A stretch of DNA of 64,000 nt from Tissierellales bacterium (GTDB lineage Bacteria > Bacillota > Clostridia > Tissierellales > Tissierellaceae), in the NCBI GenBank assembly GCA_014360205.1, contig JACIXZ010000004.1:1-64000 (forward strand), given 5' to 3'. The stretch's first letter is position 1. The number at the start of each line of letters is the position of its first letter. The notes beneath the pieces were generated by a model, which saw only the letters and a list, made by a program, of their open reading frames with translations, ran no database searches and was not told the DNA's origin. Shown in pieces: positions 16,655 to 25,528 of this stretch. The position numbers and the translations under genes were made by a program.

Positions 16655-16985
16655 CAACGTTTATACCGGTATCTAAAATATTTTCAATTATAACGGCCCC
16701 TTTTTCAATTGGAGCTTTTACTTTGGTGTTTTCTATAATTTTTATTGCATCAGGAATGAGAGAAAAAGGGATTTTATCAGTTGTCCTGACAGGAATAGTT
16801 GACATTTTAGCATTTGTCAATATAGCTCTTGCTGTGAGTATTTTATCTTCTTGATTTAAATGAGATTTAGCATCAGACAATCCTTTAGAGCATTTATAAC
16901 CTGAATAATATGCATGAGAGTTGATATTGACAATTTCTATACTACAATTATTTTTGCATTTATTACAATAGTAAATATTAGACAT
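16632..16985 (-). CDS. DUF1667 protein with an N-terminal four-cysteine motif
   Basis: This 117-residue protein has cysteines in the pattern CNKCKNNC followed by a later GYKCSKG, suitable for a metal or iron-sulfur site, and a C-terminal region with the PVRTTDKIPFSLIPDAI stretch found in DUF1667. Family members often occur with anaerobic glycerol-3-phosphate oxidase genes (glpA-type), which are not seen here. GAGGTG lies 6 bases before the chosen ATG. On the minus strand TTGAAG and TATAAT spaced 16 bases (17031-17004) form a possible promoter, but it would leave almost no leader. The function is unknown. Confidence 0.75.
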   Translation of the reverse strand: MSNIYYCNKCKNNCSIEIVNINSHAYYSGYKCSKGLSDAKSHLNQEDKILTARAILTNAKMSTIPVRTTDKIPFSLIPDAIKIIENTKVKAPIEKGAVIIENILDTGINVVTLRKVL

Positions 16986-17057
16986 AGTTAACACCTCAAA
17001 CATATTATACCACAACTATTTGATGCTTCAATTATTCTATTATTATGGAGGCTAAGT

Positions 17058-17741
17058 ATGATAAACAATATAGAAATAATAGTTAGACTTGTTTTATCAG
17101 CTTTTTTAGGTGGATTAATAGGCATGGAGAGAGAAGCTAGTAATAGACCTGCCGGTTTTAGAACGCATATATTGGTTAGCATAGGATCTACTTTAATGAT
17201 GTTAGTATCAATTAATGGAGCTTCAGGTGGGTCAGACCCAACACGAATTGCCGCTCAAGTTGTAAGTGGAATAGGATTTTTAGGTGCAGGAACAATTTTA
17301 AGAGATGGTAATAGAGTAAAGGGTTTGACAACTGCAGCAAGTTTGTGGGTATGTGCTGGAATAGGGTTAGCTATAGGTCAGGGATTTTATTTTGCAGGAA
17401 TTGCTACAAGTATTATATCTTTCTTATCTTTGCTTTACTTAGGCAAATTTGAAAAAGCTGTATTGTCAGATATTAATAATCATTTACTCGTTATTGGGAA
17501 AGAAAGAAGCGGATTAATTGGCGAAATAGGAACGATTTTAGGAAACAACAATATAACCATTAAGAAAATGGACATAAATGAAATTGGTAAATTGGAATCT
17601 GGGGAAAACTTAATTGAAATAGATTTATTTATTAGAAGGTCTATAGCCAAAAATGACTATGATTTTTTAGAATCTCTCAAAGAAATAGAAGGAGTTGAGA
17701 GTGTAGAAATTAAAGGAAAAGGATTAAAAATAGGAAACTAA
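17058..17741 (+). CDS. MgtC/SapB family membrane protein
   Basis: The 227-residue protein begins with MgtC-type transmembrane helices carrying the family motif (GGLIGMEREASNRPAGFRTH) and the segment RIAAQVVSGIGFLGAGTILR, then a soluble C-terminal domain of about 80 residues of ACT-like character (SGLIGEIGTILGNNNITIKK). MgtC proteins are linked to survival in low Mg2+ and to control of the F-type ATPase in pathogens; in free-living bacteria the role is unclear. GGAGG precedes the ATG. A thymidine kinase gene follows 31 bases downstream. Confidence 0.85.
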   Translation: MINNIEIIVRLVLSAFLGGLIGMEREASNRPAGFRTHILVSIGSTLMMLVSINGASGGSDPTRIAAQVVSGIGFLGAGTILRDGNRVKGLTTAASLWVCAGIGLAIGQGFYFAGIATSIISFLSLLYLGKFEKAVLSDINNHLLVIGKERSGLIGEIGTILGNNNITIKKMDINEIGKLESGENLIEIDLFIRRSIAKNDYDFLESLKEIEGVESVEIKGKGLKIGN

Positions 17742-17772
17742 TATATCACTATTAATTGAGGGGGAAAGCAAG

Positions 17773-18381
17773 TTGCATCAATATAAAGGCAAACTAATAA
17801 TTCATACAGGTTCTATGTTTTCGGGGAAAACTTCATCATTAGAAAAAGACGTTAAGAGATTTAATATTGCAGGTTATAAAACTTTAGCATTTAAACCTGT
17901 TGTTGATACTAGGTTTAAAACTGCTGACATTATTTCACATGATGATATGAGCATTGAAGCAATTCTAGTTGAAAATATAGAATCTATAAAACTTCATTGT
18001 GAAGCTAATATTCCAGATGTTATAGCAATCGATGAAATACAGTTTTTAGGGGGCGAAATAAAAGATATTATTGATTCAATTAACAACTTTTTAGAAAGAG
18101 ATATAACAGTAATCGTTGCTGGATTGGATGTCGATTTTGAAGGGAGACCTTTTGAAATAGTTAAAGAATTGATGCCCATAGCTGATTATTTGACAAAGCA
18201 TCATGCAGTATGTGTAAAATGCGGGAGTGATGCATGGATTAGTCATAGAAAAACAAAGGATAAAGAAAGAGTTGTTATAGGAGCATCGAGGGAATATGAA
18301 CCATTATGCAGGAGCTGCTACTTGAAAGAAAAAAAAGAGGAAGAAGAAATAATTAATAAAAATCAAGTAACATTATTATAA
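17773..18381 (+). CDS. tdk: Thymidine kinase
   Basis: This 202-residue type II enzyme phosphorylates thymidine with ATP for salvage of dTMP. The P-loop GSMFSGKTSS is near residue 13, the Walker B/lasso region is IDEIQFLGG, and a structural zinc site is formed by CVKC and CRSC. The substrate-binding stretch GASREYEPLC is present. The start codon is TTG, chosen because GAGGGGGA lies 7 bases upstream and no nearer ATG exists. It is closed by a strong terminator. Confidence 0.93.
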   Translation: MHQYKGKLIIHTGSMFSGKTSSLEKDVKRFNIAGYKTLAFKPVVDTRFKTADIISHDDMSIEAILVENIESIKLHCEANIPDVIAIDEIQFLGGEIKDIIDSINNFLERDITVIVAGLDVDFEGRPFEIVKELMPIADYLTKHHAVCVKCGSDAWISHRKTKDKERVVIGASREYEPLCRSCYLKEKKEEEEIINKNQVTLL

Positions 18382-18410
18382 GAGGGTTAAATACTTAACC
18401 CTCTTTTTTT
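18381..18410 (+). terminator. Terminator after tdk
   Basis: A perfect 10-base stem AGAGGGTTAA / TTAACCCTCT with an ATAC loop runs into seven T. On the opposite strand the tail is not T-rich, so it serves mainly tdk. Confidence 0.85.
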
Positions 18411-19518
18411 AAAAACTTAAACCTTCTTTATGCAGTCCGATTGATAACACTATTCCAACACAGACTAGGTTAATCAACTGGAAAGTACCACCATAACTCA
18501 TAAATGGAAGTGGAATTCCTGTTATAGGCATTAATCCAATTGTCATACCTATATTTTGGAATATGTGAATAAACAGCAATGAAGCAATTCCTGTAACTAC
18601 TAATGAAGCAAATACATCGGTTGTATTTTTAGCAATCCTTATCATTCTCATCAATAATATGAGATACAGTAACAATAGTACAGTTCCACCTAAAAAACCT
18701 AACTCTTCAACAATAACAGCGAATATAAAGTCTGTATGTTTTTCTGGAAGATAATTTAATTGTGTTTGAGAACCATTAAACAAGCCTCTACCGAATAATT
18801 TACCACTACCTATAGCAATTCTACTCTGTAATGCTTGATAGCCAGTAGCTGAAGGATCTCTTTCTGGATTTAAAAAATTGTAAATTCTTTCTTTCTGATA
18901 ATCAGCCATTTGTAGCCAAACAATTGGCAAGCTAAAAACAACCACACCCAAAGCAGCTAAAAAATATTTTATCCTAAGACCAGCTACAAATAACATAACA
19001 GCAGTGAAAAAGACAAAGACCATAGCAGTACCCAAATCAGGTTGCCTTAAAATCAGTCCGATTGGAATTAGCGCAAAAATAAGGATTTTTGCTAAAGTTT
19101 TTGGAGAATTTATATCCTCTTTATATTTATCAATTATTCGAGCTAAAGATATTATAACACCAACTTTAGCAAATTCTGCGGGTTGGAATCCAAAAGAGCC
19201 AATATAAAGCCAAGATTTTGAACCCCATTGGTCATCTCCTACTCCAAATATTAAAACAGCAATTAATAAACCGATTGACAAAATATATATAGGGATATAT
19301 AGTTTTTCTAACAACTCATAATCAAAAAATATTAATATCAAAATAGCAAATAAACCAATAATAGTTGAAATGATTTGAGTTTGCACATATCTAGTACTAT
19401 TTAAACTTAAAGTAGCAGAATAAATCATTACAATGCCATAGATGCTTAGAAGTATTGTTGTTATTAATAGCAAAAAATCAAATTTTTTAAATGACTTCTT
19501 ATTTAAGTTGATTAACAT
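18409..19518 (-). CDS. rodA: Rod-shape-determining peptidoglycan polymerase RodA (SEDS family)
   Basis: This 369-residue protein has about ten membrane helices and belongs to the SEDS family (FtsW/RodA/SpoVE), glycosyltransferases that polymerise lipid II with a class B PBP partner. Family motifs visible are the PAEFAKVGVI segment, the LRQPDLGTAMVF segment with the catalytic Asp, and the C-terminal GITGIPLPFMSYGGTF region. The length and motif wording suit RodA better than FtsW. The gene is alone on the minus strand, away from mreBCD. GAGGT precedes the ATG. Confidence 0.88.
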   Translation of the reverse strand: MLINLNKKSFKKFDFLLLITTILLSIYGIVMIYSATLSLNSTRYVQTQIISTIIGLFAILILIFFDYELLEKLYIPIYILSIGLLIAVLIFGVGDDQWGSKSWLYIGSFGFQPAEFAKVGVIISLARIIDKYKEDINSPKTLAKILIFALIPIGLILRQPDLGTAMVFVFFTAVMLFVAGLRIKYFLAALGVVVFSLPIVWLQMADYQKERIYNFLNPERDPSATGYQALQSRIAIGSGKLFGRGLFNGSQTQLNYLPEKHTDFIFAVIVEELGFLGGTVLLLLYLILLMRMIRIAKNTTDVFASLVVTGIASLLFIHIFQNIGMTIGLMPITGIPLPFMSYGGTFQLINLVCVGIVLSIGLHKEGLSF

Positions 19519-19542
19519 TAAATCTACCTCGCTTCAATAGAT

Positions 19543-19551
19543 ATTATAGCA
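19543..19551 (-). promoter_or_regulatory. Extended -10 element for rodA
   Basis: On the minus strand the sequence reads TGCTATAAT, an extended -10 element, 25-33 bases before the rodA start. No good -35 was found, which is allowed for extended -10 promoters. Confidence 0.4.
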
Positions 19552-19609
19552 TATTTATATATCAACTTATAGCATCTTTTAAATTACTATTACTTAGTGG
19601 GTGAATTTT

Positions 19610-20611
19610 ATGAAAACAGAATTGATAAGACAAAAAGCATTAAAAATAGGCTTAGATGTAGTTGGATTTACATATGCCTCTTCTTTAACAAGGGTAAAAA
19701 GAACGCTTGATGATAGATATATGAACGGTCTAAAAACAGAATTTGAGATAGATGAAATCTCTAAAAGAATTGAGCCTAAATTGATTATGGAGAATTCAAA
19801 AAGTATAATAGTAGTAGGATTTCCTTATTTTTCGAATATAAAACATACAGAGAATTCAATTTATGGAAAGATTTCTATGTCGTCTTGGGGGTTGGACTAT
19901 CATATCGTCATAAGAAAATATCTAAAACAATTGGTAGAAGAATTATTGAAAATAGAAAGTTTTGAGTATAAAATTCTTTCTGACACGACCCCATTGATAG
20001 ATCGAGAAATTGCATATAAGGCAGGAATAGGATATTATGGGAAAAATACTAATATCATTAATGATACTTATGGGTCATTCATTTTTATTGGGTATATAAT
20101 AACTGACTTATTGTTAGATATTTATAGTTTGCCTGTAGAATCAAAATGCGATGAATGTGATTTATGCCTAAGGAGTTGTCCAGGGAAAGCTATCGAACAA
20201 CCATATAAAATAAATCCTATGAAATGTATATCATATTTATCACAAACAAAAAAATATTTAACTGAAGAAGAAAGTAAAATCATGGGAAAAAGTATTTATG
20301 GTTGTGATATATGCCAGATTGTATGCCCGAAAAATAAAAACATTAAAGAATCAAATTTTATTGAATTTAAGCCATATAAAACCAATGGGGTTGTTGATAT
20401 AAAAGAATTACTTTTAATGTCAAAGAGAGAGTTTGATAGAAAATACGGAGATATGGCTGGTAGCTGGAGAGGTAAAAATGTATTAACGAGAAATGCAATA
20501 ATTGCATTAGATAACATGGGTTATATTGACGATGATATTAGGAATAGTCTAAAAAATATCGATTCTGAATTTTTAAGACCATATATAACTAGATATTTAT
20601 CTAAATTTTGA
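19610..20611 (+). CDS. queG: Epoxyqueuosine reductase QueG
   Basis: This 333-residue enzyme carries out the last step of queuosine synthesis in tRNA, reducing epoxyqueuosine with cobalamin and two [4Fe-4S] clusters. Two ferredoxin-like cysteine motifs are visible, CDECDLCLRSCPGKAI and YGCDICQIVCPKN, as well as the N-terminal GFPYF and the YHIVIRKYL cobalamin-domain region. ATG at 19610 has GTGGGTGA at good distance; an in-frame GTG at 19601 lies inside that site. Its cobalamin need fits with the B12 import operon 4 kb downstream. Confidence 0.92.
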   Translation: MKTELIRQKALKIGLDVVGFTYASSLTRVKRTLDDRYMNGLKTEFEIDEISKRIEPKLIMENSKSIIVVGFPYFSNIKHTENSIYGKISMSSWGLDYHIVIRKYLKQLVEELLKIESFEYKILSDTTPLIDREIAYKAGIGYYGKNTNIINDTYGSFIFIGYIITDLLLDIYSLPVESKCDECDLCLRSCPGKAIEQPYKINPMKCISYLSQTKKYLTEEESKIMGKSIYGCDICQIVCPKNKNIKESNFIEFKPYKTNGVVDIKELLLMSKREFDRKYGDMAGSWRGKNVLTRNAIIALDNMGYIDDDIRNSLKNIDSEFLRPYITRYLSKF

Positions 20612-20630
20612 TTAAAATAGGTTATCAATA

Positions 20631-20639
20631 TGATATAAT
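20631..20639 (+). promoter_or_regulatory. Extended -10 promoter element for kbl
   Basis: TGATATAAT is an extended -10 match (TGnTATAAT) about 35 bases before the kbl start. A TTGATT lies 20 bases upstream of the -10 and is too distant to be a good -35. Confidence 0.45.
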
Positions 20640-20673
20640 TCTAATGTAAATTATTATAACTGGAGGGATATAC

Positions 20674-21861
20674 GTGTCAAATGTACATGAGTTGAACTTT
20701 TTAAAAGAAAAAATTCAGGAATTAAAAGATCAAGGGGTATACAGAAAATTACCAGTACTAGGTACACCAACAGGGCCGGAAGTTATTTTGAATGGAAAAA
20801 AAGTTATTAATCTATCCTCCAACAATTACTTAGGATTTGCAAATCATGAAAGGCTTAAAAGGGCAGCTATAAAAGCTGTAGAGGAATATGGTGCAGGGTC
20901 TGGAGCTGTTAGGACTATAATAGGCAATATGAAAATACACGAGGAGTTAGAAGAGATTTTAGCTGAATTCAAAAGAGAAGAAGCAGTTTTTGTTTATCAA
21001 TCTGGCTTTAACTGTAATGCTGGAACTATTCAAGCTATAACTGATGTTGGAGATTTAATTATTTCAGATGAATTAAATCATGCTTCAATAATAGATGGAT
21101 CAAGGCTTTCTAAAGCTGATAGAGCAATATATAAGCATTCTGATATGGACAGTTTAGAGAAGGTACTAAAAGAGAACAGATCGAAGTATAAAAACATTCT
21201 TATTATTACTGATGGTGTATTCAGCATGGACGGAGATATAGCAAAACTTCCAGAAATAGTAGAGCTAGCTGAAAAATATGAAGCTATGACATATGTCGAT
21301 GATGCTCATGGCTCTGGGGTATTAGGAGAAAGTGGTAGGGGGACTGTTGACCACTTTAAACTTCACAACAGAGTTGATTTTTCGATTGGAACATTATCAA
21401 AAGCTATAGGAGTTGTTGGAGGCTATGTTGCTGGCTCAAATACAATGTATGAATGGCTAAGTCACAGAGCAAGACCAGCACTTTTCTCTACATCATTGCC
21501 TCCAGCAGCAGTAGGAGCTGCTATAGAAGCTATAAAAATGCTTATGGAATCTACAGAATACACTGATAAGCTCTGGGAAAATGCTAATTATTTTAAAGCT
21601 AAAATGAGTCAATCAGGGTTTGATATTGGTAAGAGTGAAACACCAATTACACCTGTCATTATTGGTGAAGAAGGAAAGACTATGGAATTTTCTAGAAAAT
21701 TACTTGAAAATGGTGTATTCGTTTCTGGGATAGTATTCCCAACTGTACCAAAAAACACTGGTAGAGTAAGATGTATGGTAACAGCAGCTCATTCAAAAGA
21801 TCAACTAGATATAGCTGTAGATGTATTTAATAGAGTTGGTAGAGAAATGGGGCTTATATAA
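20674..21861 (+). CDS. kbl: Glycine C-acetyltransferase (2-amino-3-ketobutyrate CoA ligase)
   Basis: This 395-residue PLP enzyme of the alpha-oxoamine synthase family cleaves 2-amino-3-ketobutyrate with CoA into glycine and acetyl-CoA (second step of threonine breakdown). PLP features are [12 protein letters not shown] and the Schiff-base lysine in [15 protein letters not shown]. The N-terminal [11 protein letters not shown] motif is standard. Related enzymes (BioF, HemA, Spt) share the fold; the wording and length suit Kbl best. No tdh is adjacent. The start is GTG behind GGAGGG. Glycine made here could feed Stickland metabolism (inference). Confidence 0.88.
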   Translation: MSNVHELNFLKEKIQELKDQGVYRKLPVLGTPTGPEVILNGKKVINLSSNNYLGFANHERLKRAAIKAVEEYGAGSGAVRTIIGNMKIHEELEEILAEFKREEAVFVYQSGFNCNAGTIQAITDVGDLIISDELNHASIIDGSRLSKADRAIYKHSDMDSLEKVLKENRSKYKNILIITDGVFSMDGDIAKLPEIVELAEKYEAMTYVDDAHGSGVLGESGRGTVDHFKLHNRVDFSIGTLSKAIGVVGGYVAGSNTMYEWLSHRARPALFSTSLPPAAVGAAIEAIKMLMESTEYTDKLWENANYFKAKMSQSGFDIGKSETPITPVIIGEEGKTMEFSRKLLENGVFVSGIVFPTVPKNTGRVRCMVTAAHSKDQLDIAVDVFNRVGREMGLI

Positions 21862-21863
21862 CA

Positions 21864-21896
21864 AATATTAAGGGAAGTTTATCTTCCCTTAATATT
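21864..21896 (+). terminator. Hairpin after kbl, terminator or attenuator
   Basis: A perfect 14-base inverted repeat (AATATTAAGGGAAG and its complement) closes a TTTAT loop. Only AT-rich sequence, not a T-run, follows, and the ribosome site of the next gene starts 6 bases later. Confidence 0.55.
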
Positions 21897-21911
21897 AATA
21901 CAGGTGATATT

Positions 21912-22193
21912 ATGATTGTCGGATGTTGTGAAATAGAAATATATATATATGAAGCATATTCATTAAAAGATAAAAGAATGGTTATAAAAAGCGCATTGGA
22001 AAAAATGAGAAACAGATTCAATATATCTATATCGGAAGTTGGGGATAATGATCTATGGAATAAAGCTTATATTTCATTTTGTACAGTGTCAAATGAACAA
22101 AAAAAAGTAAACAAGACAATTCAAGAATGTCTAAAATTTTTAGAAATGAATGATAGGATTGAAATAATAAATAGTGTTATAAATTATTATTAG
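21912..22193 (+). CDS. DUF503 family protein (YlxP-like)
   Basis: The small 93-residue protein begins MIVGCCEIEIYIYEAYSLKD and continues KRMVIKSALEKMRNRFNISI, the recognisable DUF503/YlxP pattern. YlxP in Bacillus lies in the nusA-infB operon; the function is unknown. Here the gene sits between kbl and nth instead. CAGGTG precedes the ATG. The domain is a ferredoxin-like alpha-beta fold in solved members. Confidence 0.82.
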   Translation: MIVGCCEIEIYIYEAYSLKDKRMVIKSALEKMRNRFNISISEVGDNDLWNKAYISFCTVSNEQKKVNKTIQECLKFLEMNDRIEIINSVINYY

Positions 22194-22206
22194 GGGTTTA
22201 GGATTG

Positions 22207-22863
22207 ATGAGAAAAAGGTTATCAAAAAAAGAAGCAATGGAAGTAATAGAAATTTTAGAACGAACATATCCAAAAGCAAAAGCTCAATTAAATTTTTCCA
22301 ATGAATTTGAACTTTTAATAGCAACTATACTTTCTGCTCAATGCACTGATGTGGTAGTAAATAAAACAACAGAAAATCTATTTAGAGAATTAAAGAAGCC
22401 GAGAGATTATATAGATTTAGGGGAAGAGAGATTAATTGAAAAAATCAAAAGTTGTGGATTGGCGAATAATAAATCTAAAAATATAATAAGTACATGCAAA
22501 ATATTAGAAGAAGAATATGGCGGGAAAGTCCCTGATAAACTTGAGGAACTCATAAAATTGCCTGGAGTAGGAAGGAAAACTGCGAATGTAGTACTAAGCA
22601 ATGCATTTAATATTCCTGCTATTGCAGTTGATACACATGTCTTTAGAGTTTCAAACAGGATAGGATTAGCTAATAGTTCAAATGTTGAAAATACTGAGAA
22701 AGATTTAATGGATATCATTCCAAAAGAAAAATGGAGTAAGACTCATCATTTACTGATATTTCATGGTAGAAATATATGCAAATCAAGGAAACCTTTATGT
22801 AAAGAATGTCCTATAAATGATAAGTGCCTATATTACATAAACAATATTTTAGATGATAAATAA
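22207..22863 (+). CDS. nth: Endonuclease III (DNA glycosylase/AP lyase)
   Basis: The 218-residue base-excision-repair enzyme removes oxidised pyrimidines and nicks at the abasic site. The helix-hairpin-helix LPGVGRKTANVVL has the catalytic lysine, and AVDTHVFRVSNR holds the catalytic aspartate. The C-terminus has the [4Fe-4S] loop with exact C-x6-C-x2-C-x5-C spacing (CKSRKPLCKECPINDKC). ATG at 22207 follows an AGGGG site at 10 bases; a TTG immediately before it is an alternative start. Confidence 0.94.
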   Translation: MRKRLSKKEAMEVIEILERTYPKAKAQLNFSNEFELLIATILSAQCTDVVVNKTTENLFRELKKPRDYIDLGEERLIEKIKSCGLANNKSKNIISTCKILEEEYGGKVPDKLEELIKLPGVGRKTANVVLSNAFNIPAIAVDTHVFRVSNRIGLANSSNVENTEKDLMDIIPKEKWSKTHHLLIFHGRNICKSRKPLCKECPINDKCLYYINNILDDK

Positions 22864-22880
22864 ATATGAGGAGAATAGTT

Positions 22881-24248
22881 ATGAAAAAAGGCACTAAGTT
22901 TATTTTAATAATAATATTAATGATGGCTTTATTTAGTGGATTTTCATATTTTTATATAGCTGATAAGCTAAATAATAAAGACTTTTATGATGGTATATTT
23001 ATAGAAGATATAGAACTTGCAAATTATACTAAAGACCAAGCTAAACTCATAATTAGAGAAAAAAAGCAAAAGGAGATTTCATCTAAAGAGATTAAGGTCT
23101 ATACAGAAAGAGATCCGGATTTTGAGTTTATTATACCATTAAAGGATTTAGGTTATGATTATAACTATGATAAAGCAATAGAAGAAGCTCTTAGCATTGG
23201 TAAAGAGGGTAATTTTATCGATAGGTATAGGTTTATAAAAAATCTAGAAAATGAACCTATAAAGATTGGATTAACATACTACTACGATCCGAATTCAATT
23301 GATTATTTTGTGGATTTAATCAGTGAAATATTATACGAAGAACCTAAGGATGCTTTATTAAAATTTGATGGAACAAATTTTGAAATAACTGAAGAAACAA
23401 TAGGTTATGAAGTTGATAAGGAGTATTTAAGGACAATTATTGAAAACAATATACCGAATTTAGAGGATATTTATGTACCATATATAGAAATAAAGCCTAA
23501 TGTTAGCAAGGAGCTATATATGAGGATAAATGGACTATTAGCGCATTTCTCTACTAGTTTTGAAACTAGTGAAAATGGAAGGATTAATAATGTAGTTTTG
23601 TCAGCAAATTCATTTAAAGGAATGATTGTTTTACCTGGAGAAGTGGTTTCTTATAATAACACAACTGGACCAAGAAGCCCACAAAATGGATATAAAGATG
23701 CACCGGTAATCATAAATGGTGAATTAACACCAGGAATTGGAGGAGGAGTCTGCCAAACTTCTACTACTTTATATAATGCTTTGTTATTAGCAGATTTAGA
23801 AATATTAGAACGTCATCCGCATTCTATACCACCAGCATATGTGCCTAAAGGAACTGATGCTGCTGTTGCTGGGACATACTATGACTTGGTTTTTAGAAAC
23901 AATTATGATTTTCCAATATATATTGATACTAAAATAATAGGCAAGACAGTTCATTTTTATATCTATGGAGATGTCAAAAGTAGAGATTATGAAATCAAAA
24001 TAGCTACTGAAATTTTAGAATCAAAACCTTATAATGTTGTTGAAAAAGTTAATAATGATTTAGAGCCTGGCGCTAGAAATCTCATTCAAGAAGGAAGAAA
24101 TGGCTACAAAGTAGCAACATACAAACAAAAAATAGTTAACGGGAAAATAGTCGAGTCAATTAAGATATCATCAGATTATTATAAAGAAAAAGACTATATT
24201 TATGAAGTAGGACCAGAAAAAGATGATGATATATCGAGTGATATTTAG
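22881..24248 (+). CDS. VanW/YoaR family membrane-anchored protein
   Basis: The 455-residue protein has one N-terminal membrane anchor (FILIIILMMALFSGFSYFYI), an extracellular region with two PG_binding_4-type segments, and a C-terminal VanW domain (SSFEVVS-like VVSYNNTTGPRSPQNGYKDA and GGGVCQTSTTLYNALLLADL). VanW proteins are linked to glycopeptide resistance clusters and to the YoaR type in Bacillus; the biochemical role is unproven, but wall-linked localisation is expected. ATG at 22881 has GAGGAG 7 bases upstream, so the earlier ATG at 22866 is unlikely. The gene follows nth by 17 bases. Confidence 0.85.
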   Translation: MKKGTKFILIIILMMALFSGFSYFYIADKLNNKDFYDGIFIEDIELANYTKDQAKLIIREKKQKEISSKEIKVYTERDPDFEFIIPLKDLGYDYNYDKAIEEALSIGKEGNFIDRYRFIKNLENEPIKIGLTYYYDPNSIDYFVDLISEILYEEPKDALLKFDGTNFEITEETIGYEVDKEYLRTIIENNIPNLEDIYVPYIEIKPNVSKELYMRINGLLAHFSTSFETSENGRINNVVLSANSFKGMIVLPGEVVSYNNTTGPRSPQNGYKDAPVIINGELTPGIGGGVCQTSTTLYNALLLADLEILERHPHSIPPAYVPKGTDAAVAGTYYDLVFRNNYDFPIYIDTKIIGKTVHFYIYGDVKSRDYEIKIATEILESKPYNVVEKVNNDLEPGARNLIQEGRNGYKVATYKQKIVNGKIVESIKISSDYYKEKDYIYEVGPEKDDDISSDI

Positions 24249-24286
24249 CTTATTTAATTATGCCACAGGACATTCATAAATCATAA

Positions 24287-24315
24287 TTGATAAAAAACAA
24301 TTAATCTGTTACTAT
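24287..24315 (+). promoter_or_regulatory. Promoter of the cobalamin-controlled btu operon
   Basis: TTGATA (24287-24292) and TACTAT (24310-24315) lie 17 bases apart. The expected start of transcription is about 18 bases before the riboswitch P1 stem, which supports the call. Confidence 0.6.
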
Positions 24316-24339
24316 ATAGATGATAATTTTAATTTAATA

Positions 24340-24496
24340 AAATTTAGGTATCTTTAAGATTTAAAAGGGAAAATGGTGTAAATCCATTACAGCCCCCGCT
24401 ACTGTAAGTGCTGACGAAATCAACATTATGCCACTGGGAAACTGGGAAGGCGTTGAAAGTAGAATGAAGCATAAGTCAGGATATCTGCCTAAATTT
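24340..24496 (+). ncRNA. Cobalamin (AdoCbl) riboswitch aptamer
   Basis: All landmarks of the B12 aptamer are present in order: closing stem P1 (AAATTTAGG with CCTAAATTT), the AAAAGGGAA start, GGTGTAAATCC, the hallmark ACAGCCCCCGCTACTGT, GCCACTGGGAA with TGGGAAGGCG, and the B12 box AAGTCAGGATATCTGCC. It sits in the 346-base gap before btuF and therefore senses adenosylcobalamin to shut off uptake genes. Confidence 0.96.
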
Positions 24497-24536
24497 AAAG
24501 CCTCGGAGGGAGGGATGTGTCTATAGATTTATTTTT

Positions 24537-24572
24537 GCTTACCTCCAAAGGTAAGCTATTTTTATTTTATTT
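24537..24572 (+). terminator. Riboswitch expression platform: intrinsic terminator
   Basis: GCTTACCT / AGGTAAGC forms an 8-base stem with a CCAA loop, followed by TATTTTTATTTTATTT. GGAGG at 24505-24509, between aptamer and terminator, can pair with CCTCC at 24542-24546 and break this stem, giving a plausible antiterminator when no cobalamin is bound. Confidence 0.8.
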
Positions 24573-24594
24573 GCAAATTTAAGGAGGATATGAG

Positions 24595-25518
24595 ATGAAA
24601 AAGCGAAATTTAACCCTATTTTTAGCATTATTATTAATTCTTACCACTTTTTCAGGTTGCAGCACTGAAGGAAATATAGGTAATAACGATGATGTACTGA
24701 CAGATCAAAAAATAGAAATTACTGATGATTTTGGGAAAGTAGTTTCATTGGATAAACCTGCTGAAAAGATAGTCTCTCTCGCTCCAAGTCATACTGAGAT
24801 ACTGTTTGCTATAGGAGCTGGAGAAAAAGTTGTAGGTGTAACCACAGCAGATGATTATCCTGAAGATGTTATTGGTATAGAAAAAGTTGGTGGATTTGAA
24901 GGGTGGAATCTTGAACTGATAATGTCATTAGAACCTGATTTAGTTTTAAATTATGGACCTAGGAATGAGGAAGACAATAAAAGATTAGAAGAATCTGGAA
25001 TTACAGTAGCTAGTTTTATGCCAGAAACTATTGATGAAGTTTTCGATACAATTGAAAAAATAGGTGTACTTACAGGAAATAATGAAAAAGCAGTTGAGTT
25101 AGTATCTGATATGAAATTTAAAAAAGACGAAATAGTTTTAAAGGTAAAAGACTTAGGGACTAAAAAAGTGTTTTATGAAGTATATAATGATCCATTGATG
25201 ACAGCAGGACCAGGCTCTTTTATAGATGAACTAATAAATTTAGCTGGTGGAGAAAACGTAGCAAAAGATGCAGATAATCCATATCCACAATTTGACATAG
25301 AAAAATTAATTGAGTCTGATCCAGAAGTTTATTTAATTCCAAACGATTCAACAACCACTTTAGATATGTTAAAACAAAGGCCGGGTTTTGAGAACATACA
25401 AGCAATAAAAAATTCACAAATTTATTTTTTAGATGCAAATTTGGTATCAAGACCAGGACCTAGAATAATCGAAGGTCTATATGAAATAGCAAAAGCAATA
25501 CACCCTGAAATAGAATAG
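24595..25518 (+). CDS. btuF: Cobalamin-binding lipoprotein (BtuF-like)
   Basis: This 307-residue periplasmic-binding-protein of the helical-backbone cobalamin/siderophore class has a lipoprotein signal (MKKRNLTLFLALLLILTTFS, then GC with Cys22). Family elements are KIVSLAPSHTEILFAIGAGE, VVGVTTADDYP and the C-terminal VSRPGPRIIEGLYEIAKAI. Binding proteins for haem, iron and B12 look alike; the riboswitch directly upstream decides for cobalamin. GGAGG lies 8 bases before the ATG. Confidence 0.9.
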   Translation: MKKRNLTLFLALLLILTTFSGCSTEGNIGNNDDVLTDQKIEITDDFGKVVSLDKPAEKIVSLAPSHTEILFAIGAGEKVVGVTTADDYPEDVIGIEKVGGFEGWNLELIMSLEPDLVLNYGPRNEEDNKRLEESGITVASFMPETIDEVFDTIEKIGVLTGNNEKAVELVSDMKFKKDEIVLKVKDLGTKKVFYEVYNDPLMTAGPGSFIDELINLAGGENVAKDADNPYPQFDIEKLIESDPEVYLIPNDSTTTLDMLKQRPGFENIQAIKNSQIYFLDANLVSRPGPRIIEGLYEIAKAIHPEIE

Positions 25519-25528
25519 AGGAAGACAA

